Of a stretch of 64,000 nt of DNA, positions 8,250-16,912 are shown piece after piece; the stretch's first letter is position 1; every line of letters starts with the position of its first letter. Where the stretch lies: positions 437,366-501,365 of the forward strand of contig NZ_BMNC01000001.1 of NCBI RefSeq assembly GCF_014646255.1. Reading direction: 5' to 3'. The notes beneath the pieces were generated by a model that saw only the letters and a program-made list of their open reading frames with translations, had not been told where the DNA came from and made no database searches. A program made the translations under genes and the position numbers. Origin of the DNA: Lentzea pudingi. GTDB taxonomy: Bacteria > Actinomycetota > Actinomycetes > Mycobacteriales > Pseudonocardiaceae.

Positions 8250-8999
8250 CTACGCGTTCGGGTCGAACGCGATCCCGGCGGGCTTCGCCTGACCGAGGTT
8301 GTGGTTGAACGCGCTGTCCTTGATCGCCAGGGACGCGCTGCCGAAGTTCGCGTTCACGAGCTTGTCGCGCACGCCGGCCGGGAAGCGGTTCCAGCTGACC
8401 AGGTCGGGGTACTGGTAGACCCCGTAGTGGTTCTCCGCCTGCTCACCCGCACCCGCGAGCCGGAAGCAGTGCGTGCTGGCGCCGTCCTTGTGGTAGATGA
8501 TCTTCGGGTGGGTGCCTTCCCACTGCACGTTCGCGCGCGGGTGCGTCTTGTACTTGCCGTGCTCCGACGTGGAGACGTACTGGGCCACGTCGTTCTGCAC
8601 CCAGACCACCACGTGCTCGATGTCGTGGCGGTGACCGCAGCAGTCCCAGCCCGGAACGGCCTGGTCCTTCTCGAAGTACAGGTCGTACAGGTAGGCGCAC
8701 CAGCCGTTGTTGCACTTGGAACGGCTGTAGGAGTTGGTGTTGTCCAGGTCGGACTGGTCGTGGCAGTTGCCGTTCAGCGCGCCCGAGTTCTTCAGGCCGG
8801 GCGCGATGTCACCGGCCGGCGAGATCGCCGGGGTGGGGTAGCAGCCGTCGCCGTCGTAGTCGAACGCCGGCTGCCACTTGCCGTCGGCCTCCTCGAAGTT
8901 CGCGGGGATGGCCCGGGGCGGGTCGGCGAGGGCGATGCCGGGGAACAGTGCCGTGATCAGCAAGGCGCCGGCGAGCGCGGTCAGGAGCTTCTTCCTCAA
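8250..8999 (-). CDS. Secreted NPP1 family (necrosis-inducing) protein
   Basis: A 249-residue secreted protein. The TTG start at 8999 follows GGAGG at 7 nt and opens a signal peptide (basic LRKKLL, hydrophobic core, cut near ALADPP). The mature part shows the Nep1-like heptapeptide as GHRHDIE (consensus GHRHDWE), with flanking Cys residues, WCAYLYDLYFEKDQ and HPKIIYHKDGASTHCFR. NLP proteins bind sphingolipids of plant membranes and lyse them, or act as non-toxic variants; the His, Asp and Glu metal ligands are present here. Toxicity is not implied by sequence alone. It is one of several exported hydrolase-type genes in the window. Confidence 0.88.
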   Translation of the reverse strand: MRKKLLTALAGALLITALFPGIALADPPRAIPANFEEADGKWQPAFDYDGDGCYPTPAISPAGDIAPGLKNSGALNGNCHDQSDLDNTNSYSRSKCNNGWCAYLYDLYFEKDQAVPGWDCCGHRHDIEHVVVWVQNDVAQYVSTSEHGKYKTHPRANVQWEGTHPKIIYHKDGASTHCFRLAGAGEQAENHYGVYQYPDLVSWNRFPAGVRDKLVNANFGSASLAIKDSAFNHNLGQAKPAGIAFDPNA

Positions 9000-9117
9000 C
9001 TTCAGGCCTCCGAAGGTGCAGGGGAGCGGAGAGGCTTGCGAGGCAGAAGGTGGTACATGAACCACGTTCACGTCTAGGTACTTCGCCAAATCTTTGCCAT
9101 ACCGGGAAATTCACAAC

Positions 9118-9146
9118 CACGGGGCGGAATCGATCCCGCCCGTGGT
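9118..9146 (-). terminator. Hairpin downstream of the siderophore gene / metE remnant
   Basis: A strong GC inverted repeat with one bulge (left arm CCACGGGGCGG, right arm CCGCCCGTGG) around a 7-8 nt loop. On the minus strand it is followed by TTGTGAATTT. It overlaps the end of the decayed metE reading frame (stop at 9111), so it may be the inherited terminator of that lost gene and now serve the siderophore-interacting protein gene. From here to the NPP1 start at 8999 I see only that gene's leader. Confidence 0.4.
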
Positions 9147-9187
9147 CGCGTTCTCATCAACCCGGCTCTGACCGCGTGCGACGTGTC

Positions 9188-9299
9188 GCTCGACCAGGTT
9201 CCGCAACGCGGGCTCCACCTCGGCGTAACCGCGCGTCTTCGAGCCGCAGCCGGGGTTGATCCACAAAAGTTCACCCGGCACCGCGACCCGTACGGCCAC
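9188..9299 (-). pseudogene. Remnant of B12-independent methionine synthase (MetE) C-terminus
   Basis: The minus-strand frame reads [20 protein letters not shown] and then [12 protein letters not shown]. This matches the extreme C-terminus of MetE-type methionine synthases (typical ending: LWVNPDCGLKTR, then a Glu-rich helix), including the zinc-ligand cysteine. No upstream MetE domain is present: the sequence is replaced by the end of the siderophore gene within about 35 bp. The frame runs on to a stop at 9111 with unrelated residues. It is therefore a decayed fragment left by a deletion. The family call rests on about 35 residues. Confidence 0.55.
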
Positions 9300-9332
9300 G
9301 CGAACTCCGCGTCCGTGCGGATCGGCGGCGTC

Positions 9333-10154
9333 TCACATGCGGGCTGAACCGACCTTCCAGTAACCACTGAACATGATCGCCTTGCGGTCCACCCCGCGGT
9401 CCTTGACGAGGTGCCGCCGCACCCCGGTCGCGAGCGCCAACTCCCCGCACGCCCACGCGTACTCCACAGTGGACAGAGCCCTGTCCTGGATCGCCTTCAG
9501 CACGGCCGATCCGGGCTCCGCCTCGCCGCGGAACACCCACTCCGCCTCCAGGTCGACCCGGTACGACTCGTCCGGCACCTCGACGAACACGTGCACCGGC
9601 CGCGTCTCGGTCTCGAGGATCGCCGCGAGCGCGGGCAACGCCGTCTCGTCCGCCGCGAGCAGCACCGCGCCCTCGGCCGGCGGGCGGTAGGCCGAACCGC
9701 CCGCGCGGAACCCCGCCTTGTCGCCCGCGATCGCGCGCCGTGCCCACCGCGTGCCGGGACCGGCGTCGCCGTGCACCACGAAGTCGACGTCGATCTCGGC
9801 CACCTCGGGCCGGTGCGCGCGGATCGTGTACCAGCGCAGGTCCGGCCGCGTCTCCTCCGGCATCGCGCGCAACGACGACCGGACGTTGATGCGGTCGTCC
9901 GCCGGCATCACGAGCTCGCGTCCCGTCGCCATCAACAGACCGAAGTACTCGTCGGGCCCCGTCACCGCGAACGACGTGAGCTCCGGCGCGTGGAAGGTGA
10001 TCCGGCGCATGTGGTCGCTGAGCTCGGTCACCGCCGTGACGGCCATGACGAACTGGTCGAAGACCTCGCGGCGGTTCGCCGGGGCCATCATCATCTCGGC
10101 GGCCTTGGTGGCGGCCTTGAGCGTGAACCGGTCGAAGGCGGAGTAGCGCGACAT
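9333..10154 (-). CDS. Siderophore-interacting protein (ferric-siderophore reductase)
   Basis: A 273-residue protein of the SIP/ViuB family. The FAD-binding barrel has the signature RRITFHAPEL near residue 50 and RWYTIRAHRPE near 110 (the R-x-Y-T/S motif that binds flavin), then VDFVVHGDAGPGTRWA. A nicotinamide-type domain follows (VLLAADETALPALAAILE near 165) and the WACGE motif near 235. It releases iron from ferric siderophores by reduction in the cytoplasm. The start at 10154 is favoured over 10169 by family alignment. The iron box directly upstream shows iron control. No siderophore biosynthesis genes are nearby. Confidence 0.88.
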   Translation of the reverse strand: MSRYSAFDRFTLKAATKAAEMMMAPANRREVFDQFVMAVTAVTELSDHMRRITFHAPELTSFAVTGPDEYFGLLMATGRELVMPADDRINVRSSLRAMPEETRPDLRWYTIRAHRPEVAEIDVDFVVHGDAGPGTRWARRAIAGDKAGFRAGGSAYRPPAEGAVLLAADETALPALAAILETETRPVHVFVEVPDESYRVDLEAEWVFRGEAEPGSAVLKAIQDRALSTVEYAWACGELALATGVRRHLVKDRGVDRKAIMFSGYWKVGSARM

Positions 10155-10170
10155 GCCCGCAACGTACACC

Positions 10171-10189
10171 TTTGGTTAGGCTTGCCTAA
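10171..10189 (-). promoter_or_regulatory. Iron box (IdeR/DmdR/DtxR-type operator)
   Basis: The 19-bp TTTGGTTAGGCTTGCCTAA matches the actinobacterial iron box TTAGGTTAGGCTAACCTAA at 16 of 19 positions and keeps both TTAGG/CCTAA arms. It starts 17 bp upstream of the siderophore-interacting protein ATG. DtxR-family repressors with Fe2+ bind such boxes, so the gene should be derepressed in low iron. The divergent hypothetical gene 42 bp away may share the control. Confidence 0.8.
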
Positions 10190-10230
10190 ACCCTCGGGCG
10201 AAATCGAGACCGAGGGCGCACACTGCGGAC

Positions 10231-10713
10231 ATGTTCCCCAGGACCGCGCAACAACAATGGTGGTTCGAAGAGCCCGCGAGCAGGAACCGCAGCCAGGCCA
10301 TCGGCCTGCGGCTCGCCATCGCCTACCACCACCACGACGCCGAGCGCGTCGAGAGGCTGATGCCGCAAGACCGGGACCAGACCTGGCTGGTGATGGGCGC
10401 GCTGGAGAACGGCCTGCTGGCGCTCAACCAGATCTACCCGCCCGGCCCGCCGGACGAGGTGTGGGAGCGGGTGACCCCGATCATCGACGCCGGCGCGCCC
10501 AAGGGGGTGGCGCCCCGCACGCGTGCGTTGCTCGCCGCGATGTCCCACGCCATGTACAACGCCACCTTGGGTGAGGTGTACGAACGCAAGGAGCAGGATC
10601 CGTACACGGGTGCGCACCTGTACGCGGCGATCACGGCCATGCGCGCGGCTGAGCACGAGGGCGGTGTGCAGCGGATGCAGGACAGGGCGGACGAGCTCGA
10701 TCCCCCGGAGTGA
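10231..10713 (+). CDS. Conserved hypothetical protein
   Basis: A 160-residue soluble protein that I do not recognise. It is helix-rich with a WWF aromatic start, the run AYHHHDAERVERLM near residue 40, a central TWLVMGALENGLLALNQIYP, and an acidic tail DELDPPE. There is no signal peptide, membrane helix or metal motif that I can assign. It is divergent from the siderophore-interacting protein, with the iron box in the spacer, so iron regulation is possible. The 272 bp after it, up to argG, holds no convincing gene. Confidence 0.6.
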   Translation: MFPRTAQQQWWFEEPASRNRSQAIGLRLAIAYHHHDAERVERLMPQDRDQTWLVMGALENGLLALNQIYPPGPPDEVWERVTPIIDAGAPKGVAPRTRALLAAMSHAMYNATLGEVYERKEQDPYTGAHLYAAITAMRAAEHEGGVQRMQDRADELDPPE

Positions 10714-10937
10714 GCCGGCGGCCGCACTGTTCCAGGTGAAAGGCCTCGGGCGACTGCCGGAAAGGGGGCGGGTTCGATGGGCGCTTCTGATGGTCGACAG
10801 GTCGTGCGGGTTCGCCCTCGACACGTCGGTGAACACCGAGCCGGGTGGTGTTGTCGGGCGGATGGCTGCGACCCGCTGAGCGTCCAGGTCCCACATGTGG
10901 CCCGTCACCTGCGGGAACATCGATGAGGCGCACCTAA

Positions 10938-12431
<1,494 letters not shown>

Positions 12432-12446
12432 TCACGCACTGAAGGC

Positions 12447-12476
12447 GGGGCGGGGCGATCACGATCGCCCCGCCCC
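12447..12476. terminator. Bidirectional terminator after argG
   Basis: A perfect inverted repeat with 14-base arms (GGGGCGGGGCGATC and its complement) around 2 bases. It lies 15 bp after the argG stop and 21 bp beyond the stop of the convergent lipoprotein gene. No T-run follows, as is common in high-GC actinobacteria. It can serve both genes. Confidence 0.8.
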
Positions 12477-12497
12477 GTCCGCGTCAGGTCCGCGTCA

Positions 12498-12959
12498 TCA
12501 GGTTTGGGGCCACATCGAGTAGATGACGTTCTCCGCGTCGGCGCACACGACCTGGGGCATGATCCCTTCAGCGACCTGGTTGCACGACATGGGCCCGATC
12601 TCCACCGGCGGCAGGCCGGTCTTCGGGTCCGGCCGCTGCGCGTAGTAGTCGACCAGCACGGCTCCGGCCTGGTCGCAGTTCAGCCGTCCCGCCGGCGTCT
12701 CCACCACGACGGCCAGCATCGGTTTGCCGAGCGCGCCGATGAAGGGCCGCTCGCAGAACTGCGAGGGCAGGCTCTCGTACTCTTCCGGGGACACGCCGTT
12801 CAGAGCGGTGACCGCAGTGCTGGTCGCGGTGGTGGTGGTCGGCGCCGCGGTCGTCCCGGTCGTCTCCTGTGGACTGGTCGCCGAACCGGACCCGGTGACC
12901 TCCGGGGTGCAGCCCGCCACGAGCACGGCGACGAGCACAGGTGTGATCCAGAACCTCAT
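12498..12959 (-). CDS. Putative lipoprotein
   Basis: A 153-residue exported lipoprotein. The signal sequence MRFWITPVLVAVLVAGC ends in a lipobox (LVAGC, Cys17 lipidated), then a Thr/Ser/Ala-rich linker (residues about 22-55), then a compact domain with three or four cysteines (FCERPF, LNCDQAG, MSCNQVAEG, VVCADAEN) that could form disulfides outside the membrane. I do not recognise the family. It is convergent with argG and divergent from the DUF1963-like gene. Confidence 0.75.
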   Translation of the reverse strand: MRFWITPVLVAVLVAGCTPEVTGSGSATSPQETTGTTAAPTTTTATSTAVTALNGVSPEEYESLPSQFCERPFIGALGKPMLAVVVETPAGRLNCDQAGAVLVDYYAQRPDPKTGLPPVEIGPMSCNQVAEGIMPQVVCADAENVIYSMWPQT

Positions 12960-13013
12960 GCCCCCGAGGTCGGCCGCACGCTCGTCATCGTTACCCCGCT
13001 AGTCTTCCGGCTT

Positions 13014-13733
13014 GTGTCGATCAAGGAGAGTTTCGCGCGCCCCGCCGTGCTGCTCAACCCGCTCGGGGGCGATCCGACGGACGCCGACAGCCACATCGGC
13101 GGCCCGATGCTGTGGCCGATCGACGAGCCCTGGCCCTGGTGCGACGGCGTCACCCATGACGACCTCGACGCGACCGCCGGAGCGGTAGGCGTGCGGATGC
13201 CGTTCGTCGGTGCCGTGCAGCTCTACCAGCGGGACTTCCCCGAACTGCCGTTCCCGCCTGGCGCGGACCTGCTGCAGGTCTTCCTGTGCACGCTGCACCA
13301 CGACCTCGACGACTGCTTCGGTCCCGACGTGCGGCTGGTGTGGCGCGACTCCACGACGGTGGTGGAACTGATCGAGGAGGAGCCCGAGCCGTCGGTGCAG
13401 GAGGAGATCTACGTTCCCACGGTCAACGTGCTCGAGCCGATCCGGTACACCGAGTACGCCCACTCGTTCGACCGCCCGGCGGACCTGCGCGACGCGGACT
13501 GGCCCGAGACGTCGGCCGGGTCGAAGATCGGCGGCTGGACGTGTTGGTGGCAGTCCGGCCCGATCACGTTCACGTGTCCCGAGTGCGGCTCGGAACAGCG
13601 GCAGATGCTGTCGCTCGCGACGAGCGAGCCGTCCGGTGAGAACGTCGAGTGGGCGTTCGGGCGCGACGGGAACCTGAACATCCTGACGTGCGTGAAGGAC
13701 GTCCTGCACCCGGTCCACCTGCACATCGACTGA
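13014..13733 (+). CDS. DUF1963/YwqG-like protein
   Basis: A 239-residue cytosolic protein. SHIGGPMLWPIDEPWPWC near residue 25, FVGAVQLYQRDFPELPFPPGADLLQVFLC near 65-90 and KIGGWTCWWQ near 175 follow the YwqG/DUF1963 pattern (GGxPxWP, Q-L, and a second GGW-Q). A CPECG pair near 190 and a later ILTC may bind zinc. The function of the family is unknown. The GTG at 13014 is the first start after the lipoprotein promoter region. The gene ends 17 bp before the convergent esterase gene. Confidence 0.6.
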   Translation: MSIKESFARPAVLLNPLGGDPTDADSHIGGPMLWPIDEPWPWCDGVTHDDLDATAGAVGVRMPFVGAVQLYQRDFPELPFPPGADLLQVFLCTLHHDLDDCFGPDVRLVWRDSTTVVELIEEEPEPSVQEEIYVPTVNVLEPIRYTEYAHSFDRPADLRDADWPETSAGSKIGGWTCWWQSGPITFTCPECGSEQRQMLSLATSEPSGENVEWAFGRDGNLNILTCVKDVLHPVHLHID

Positions 13734-13749
13734 GCACCACCAGCCCGCG

Positions 13750-15372
13750 TCAACGCGCGCAGGTGAAGCTCGACGCGCTGTCCGGATCGCCCGCGCGGTA
13801 CCGGGGCCAGCCCGGATACTCGCACAGCGGACGGGTGCGGTCGTGGGTCACGTCGGCCACGACGGGGTTCCTCGGCGACCGTCCACTTGCGACCCAGCGC
13901 TCCAGTGCCGACAACGAGTCCCAGCCGGCGGCGAACGACGGCGTGCCGAAGTTCGCGTGGTTGGCACCGGGCACCAAGTAGTACCGCAGGAAGCTTTCGG
14001 TCGTCCTGGCGCCGAGCAGGTCGTGCACGCGCTCGTAGTAGTCGTTGGTCGAGCGGTGCGAGACCAGTTCGTCGGCGGCACCGTGCAGCAGGAGCAGCTT
14101 GCCGCCGGAGCGGGCGAACGGGCCGAGGTCGACGTTGTTGCGGTCCTGGATCGTGGAGAGTTCGCTGATCCGGTCGAGCCACTTCCCCGGACGCCGCGGG
14201 TCGAGGTCGAGGGAGTTGAAGCCGGGGTCGCGGGTCAGGAAGTGCTTGACCCACTGGTCCCAGTACTGCATGCCGTACCCGCTCGTCACCGGCATCGGGT
14301 TCGCCGGAGCCGTCGTGCCGAACCCGAGGAACGGCGTCCGCATGTCCGCGCCCGACAGGAACGGGAAACCGGGGTACTCCGTCTCGCCGCTGGCGACCCG
14401 GTACGGCCACCGGAACGGCGTCGACATCGCCGTCACCGCCCCGATTTGGGCGTCCGAAAGGCAGGTGGGACCCGTGTCCGCGCCGTCGGGGCAGCGCAGG
14501 ACACGGGGGTCGAAGTGGCAGCCGCGCAGGTTCGAGACGACTCCGTCCCGCAAGCTATCCACACCGTCGCAGGCACTGATCACGGTGTCGTACAGGAGTT
14601 TCTGCTTCTCCGGATCCGGGAACGCGCCGGGGCGGGACAGGACCTGCGTCAGGTGGCCCAGGTACAGGGCCTCGGCGAGGTTGTTCCACGCGGGATAACC
14701 CGAGATCACGCCGTCGAACGCGCGCGGCCACCGTTGCGCGACGATGAGCGCCTCGCGGCCACCCGTCGAACCGCCCGCGAAGAACGTCTCGGCGGGACCG
14801 TGCCCGTACGCGCGCCGGATCAGGAACAGGCTCGCGTCGTGCGTCTTCTTCAGCGCGTCACCGGCGGCGAAGTTGCGCAGCGCCTCGTCGTTCACGCCGA
14901 ACGAGCCGTCCAGCGACGGCACGGTGCCCGGTCCCTGCTGGTGGCCGGAGTCGCTGGCGAACACCGCGTACCGCCGCGCCAGAGGTGCCAAGGCGTCTGC
15001 GGCGGCGAACGGTACGTTGCCCGTCAGAGCGGGAATCGTGCCGTTGTACCCGCCTCCACCGAACATCATCGCTCTGCCGTTCCACCCGTGCGGCAAGGAG
15101 ATCCGCATCTTGATGGCGGGCGCCGACCTGTCGACCGGGTACAGGTCGGCGTCGACCTGGCAGTGCTCGATCGTCTGTCCACTCACGACACTGGTGGTCA
15201 GCGCCGCCGCCTGGACCCGGCCGCCGGTGGTGGGCAGGCTGATCACGGACGCCGGGATCCTCAGCTGGGTCAGCGAGGCACACGACGGCGCGTTCCTGGG
15301 CGGAGTCGTTGCGAGTGCGGGGTCGGCGCCGAGCAGCAGCACCGAGGTCGCGAGTACGGCGAGTGTCCTCAC
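13750..15372 (-). CDS. Secreted tannase/feruloyl esterase family protein
   Basis: A 540-residue secreted esterase of the tannase family. Signal peptide MRTLAVLATSVLLLGADPALA; the oxyanion-type GGGGYNG is near residue 104, the nucleophile is Ser202 in GGSTGGREA, and the acid/histidine lie in LLLHGAADELVSH and GANHANFG. Family enzymes hydrolyse galloyl or hydroxycinnamoyl esters of plant phenolics. In fungal tannases the nucleophile and histidine are each flanked by Cys (CS-D-HC disulfide); here both are replaced (GS and HA), a paired loss. Substrate is therefore uncertain. It is 13 nt after the MHS permease gene, in one operon with it. Confidence 0.88.
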   Translation of the reverse strand: MRTLAVLATSVLLLGADPALATTPPRNAPSCASLTQLRIPASVISLPTTGGRVQAAALTTSVVSGQTIEHCQVDADLYPVDRSAPAIKMRISLPHGWNGRAMMFGGGGYNGTIPALTGNVPFAAADALAPLARRYAVFASDSGHQQGPGTVPSLDGSFGVNDEALRNFAAGDALKKTHDASLFLIRRAYGHGPAETFFAGGSTGGREALIVAQRWPRAFDGVISGYPAWNNLAEALYLGHLTQVLSRPGAFPDPEKQKLLYDTVISACDGVDSLRDGVVSNLRGCHFDPRVLRCPDGADTGPTCLSDAQIGAVTAMSTPFRWPYRVASGETEYPGFPFLSGADMRTPFLGFGTTAPANPMPVTSGYGMQYWDQWVKHFLTRDPGFNSLDLDPRRPGKWLDRISELSTIQDRNNVDLGPFARSGGKLLLLHGAADELVSHRSTNDYYERVHDLLGARTTESFLRYYLVPGANHANFGTPSFAAGWDSLSALERWVASGRSPRNPVVADVTHDRTRPLCEYPGWPRYRAGDPDSASSFTCAR

Positions 15373-15385
15373 GGCGGTCTCCTTC

Positions 15386-16768
15386 TCAGCGGTAGAGGTG
15401 CGTGCCGGGAACGGCCTGCGGGTCCGCGCGGACCTCGGCCGGGTTCGTCTCGGGCAGGAACCACGCGCTGACGAAGGTGATCAGCCCCATGGCCGTGATG
15501 TAGGCGGCGACCGGCCAGGTGCTGCCGGTCTCGGCGATGAGCGCGGTCATGAGGAACGGCGTGCCACCGCTGATGATGATCGCGGAGAGCTGGTAGGACA
15601 GCGACGCGCCGGAGTAGCGGACGTTGGGCGCGAACAGTTCGCCGAGGAAGCTCGCGATCGGGCCGTAGGTGAGGCACTGGAAGGTGAAGCCCACGACCAC
15701 GGCGACGAAGATCAGCGGCAGCGACGCGGTGTTCACGAGCCCGAAGTAGGGGAAGCCCCACAACGCGACGCCCAGGCCGCCGACGAGGATCAGCGGACGG
15801 CGTCCTATCCGGTCGGAGACGTGACCGGCCCAGGGCAGCACCGCGAGCATCGCCACGGAACCGAGCAGCACGACGGCGAGCAGCCCGTTGCGGTCCAGCT
15901 TCAAGGACGTGGTGCCGTAGTTCAGCAGGCCGGCGATGCTGACGTAGAAGAGGCTGTTGGTGGCCGAGAGGATGCCGCAGGCGAGCAGGATCGTTCCCCA
16001 CCTGGTCCTGATGACCTGGGCGAGCGGGGCCCTGACCACGGCGCGCTCGGGCCGTGCGACCTCGGTCTGCAGCTCGCGGAACTCCGGCGTGTCCTCCACT
16101 TTGGACTGGATGTACAGGACCACGGCGAACATCACGATGCTGACCAGGAACGGGATCCGCCAGCCCCAGCTGAGGAACGCGTCGTTGGGCATGAGACCGC
16201 TGGCGGCCACGAAGATCAGGTTCGAGATGATCACGGCGACGAAGACGCTGGTCTGCCCGAACGTCCCGGCGAACCCGCGCCGCTTCGGACTGGCGGACTC
16301 GGTGAGCAGCAACATGATCCCGCCCCACTGGCCGCCCGCCGCGAGCCCCTGCAGGAACCGCAGCGTCACCAGCAGGACCGGGGCGAGCGCGCCGGCCGAC
16401 GACGCGCTGGGCAGGCAGCCGATCAGGAACGTCGCGGCGCCCATGAGCGCGAGGCACGTGACGACGACCGGCTTGCGCCCGTACTTGTCCCCGAAGTGCC
16501 CGGCGAGCACGCCGCCGATCGGGCGCGCCACGAAGCCCGCCCAGAACGTGCTGAACGCGAGCAGCGTCCCGGTCAGCGCCGAGGACTGCGGGAAGAACAC
16601 CTTGGGGAACACGAGCGCGGCCGCGGTGCCGTAGAGGAAGAAGTCGTACCACTCGATCGAGCTGCCGATCAGCCCCACGGTGAGCAGTTTGCGGAAACCG
16701 CGGCGGCGGGTCGCATCCGAGTCCGGCTGCGCGGACTGCTCTTCGGGCTGGGTCAGAGGGGTTGCCAT
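15386..16768 (-). CDS. MHS family MFS transporter (metabolite:H+ symporter)
   Basis: A 460-residue major facilitator with 12 predicted helices. The IEWYDFFLYGTAAALVFPKVFFP opening segment (residues about 38-60) is the hallmark of the MHS family (shikimate, proline/betaine, citrate, aromatic acid symporters). The motif GDKYGRKPVVV follows in loop 2-3, and SDRIGRRP recurs in the second half. It is the first gene of the operon with the esterase and divergent from the GAF/PucR regulator. An aromatic or organic acid released by the esterase is a plausible cargo; this is inference. Confidence 0.9.
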   Translation of the reverse strand: MATPLTQPEEQSAQPDSDATRRRGFRKLLTVGLIGSSIEWYDFFLYGTAAALVFPKVFFPQSSALTGTLLAFSTFWAGFVARPIGGVLAGHFGDKYGRKPVVVTCLALMGAATFLIGCLPSASSAGALAPVLLVTLRFLQGLAAGGQWGGIMLLLTESASPKRRGFAGTFGQTSVFVAVIISNLIFVAASGLMPNDAFLSWGWRIPFLVSIVMFAVVLYIQSKVEDTPEFRELQTEVARPERAVVRAPLAQVIRTRWGTILLACGILSATNSLFYVSIAGLLNYGTTSLKLDRNGLLAVVLLGSVAMLAVLPWAGHVSDRIGRRPLILVGGLGVALWGFPYFGLVNTASLPLIFVAVVVGFTFQCLTYGPIASFLGELFAPNVRYSGASLSYQLSAIIISGGTPFLMTALIAETGSTWPVAAYITAMGLITFVSAWFLPETNPAEVRADPQAVPGTHLYR

Positions 16769-16912
16769 ACATGCCGCCTTCGTCGATGAACCGGCAGGTG
16801 ATGGCGGCCAATGCTAGGGCGGCGACCCCGTCTGGTTGAGGTTCGGATCACACACCACTTCGCTTCGTTCGGTGGGACTTTCCACCACCGGTCGCTGGGC
16901 CACAATGACGGG

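Noticed and set aside
10891..10900. CCACATGTGG palindrome upstream of argG
   Set aside because: Ten bases only, not positioned at a promoter that I can identify; expected by chance in a 64-kb GC-rich window.
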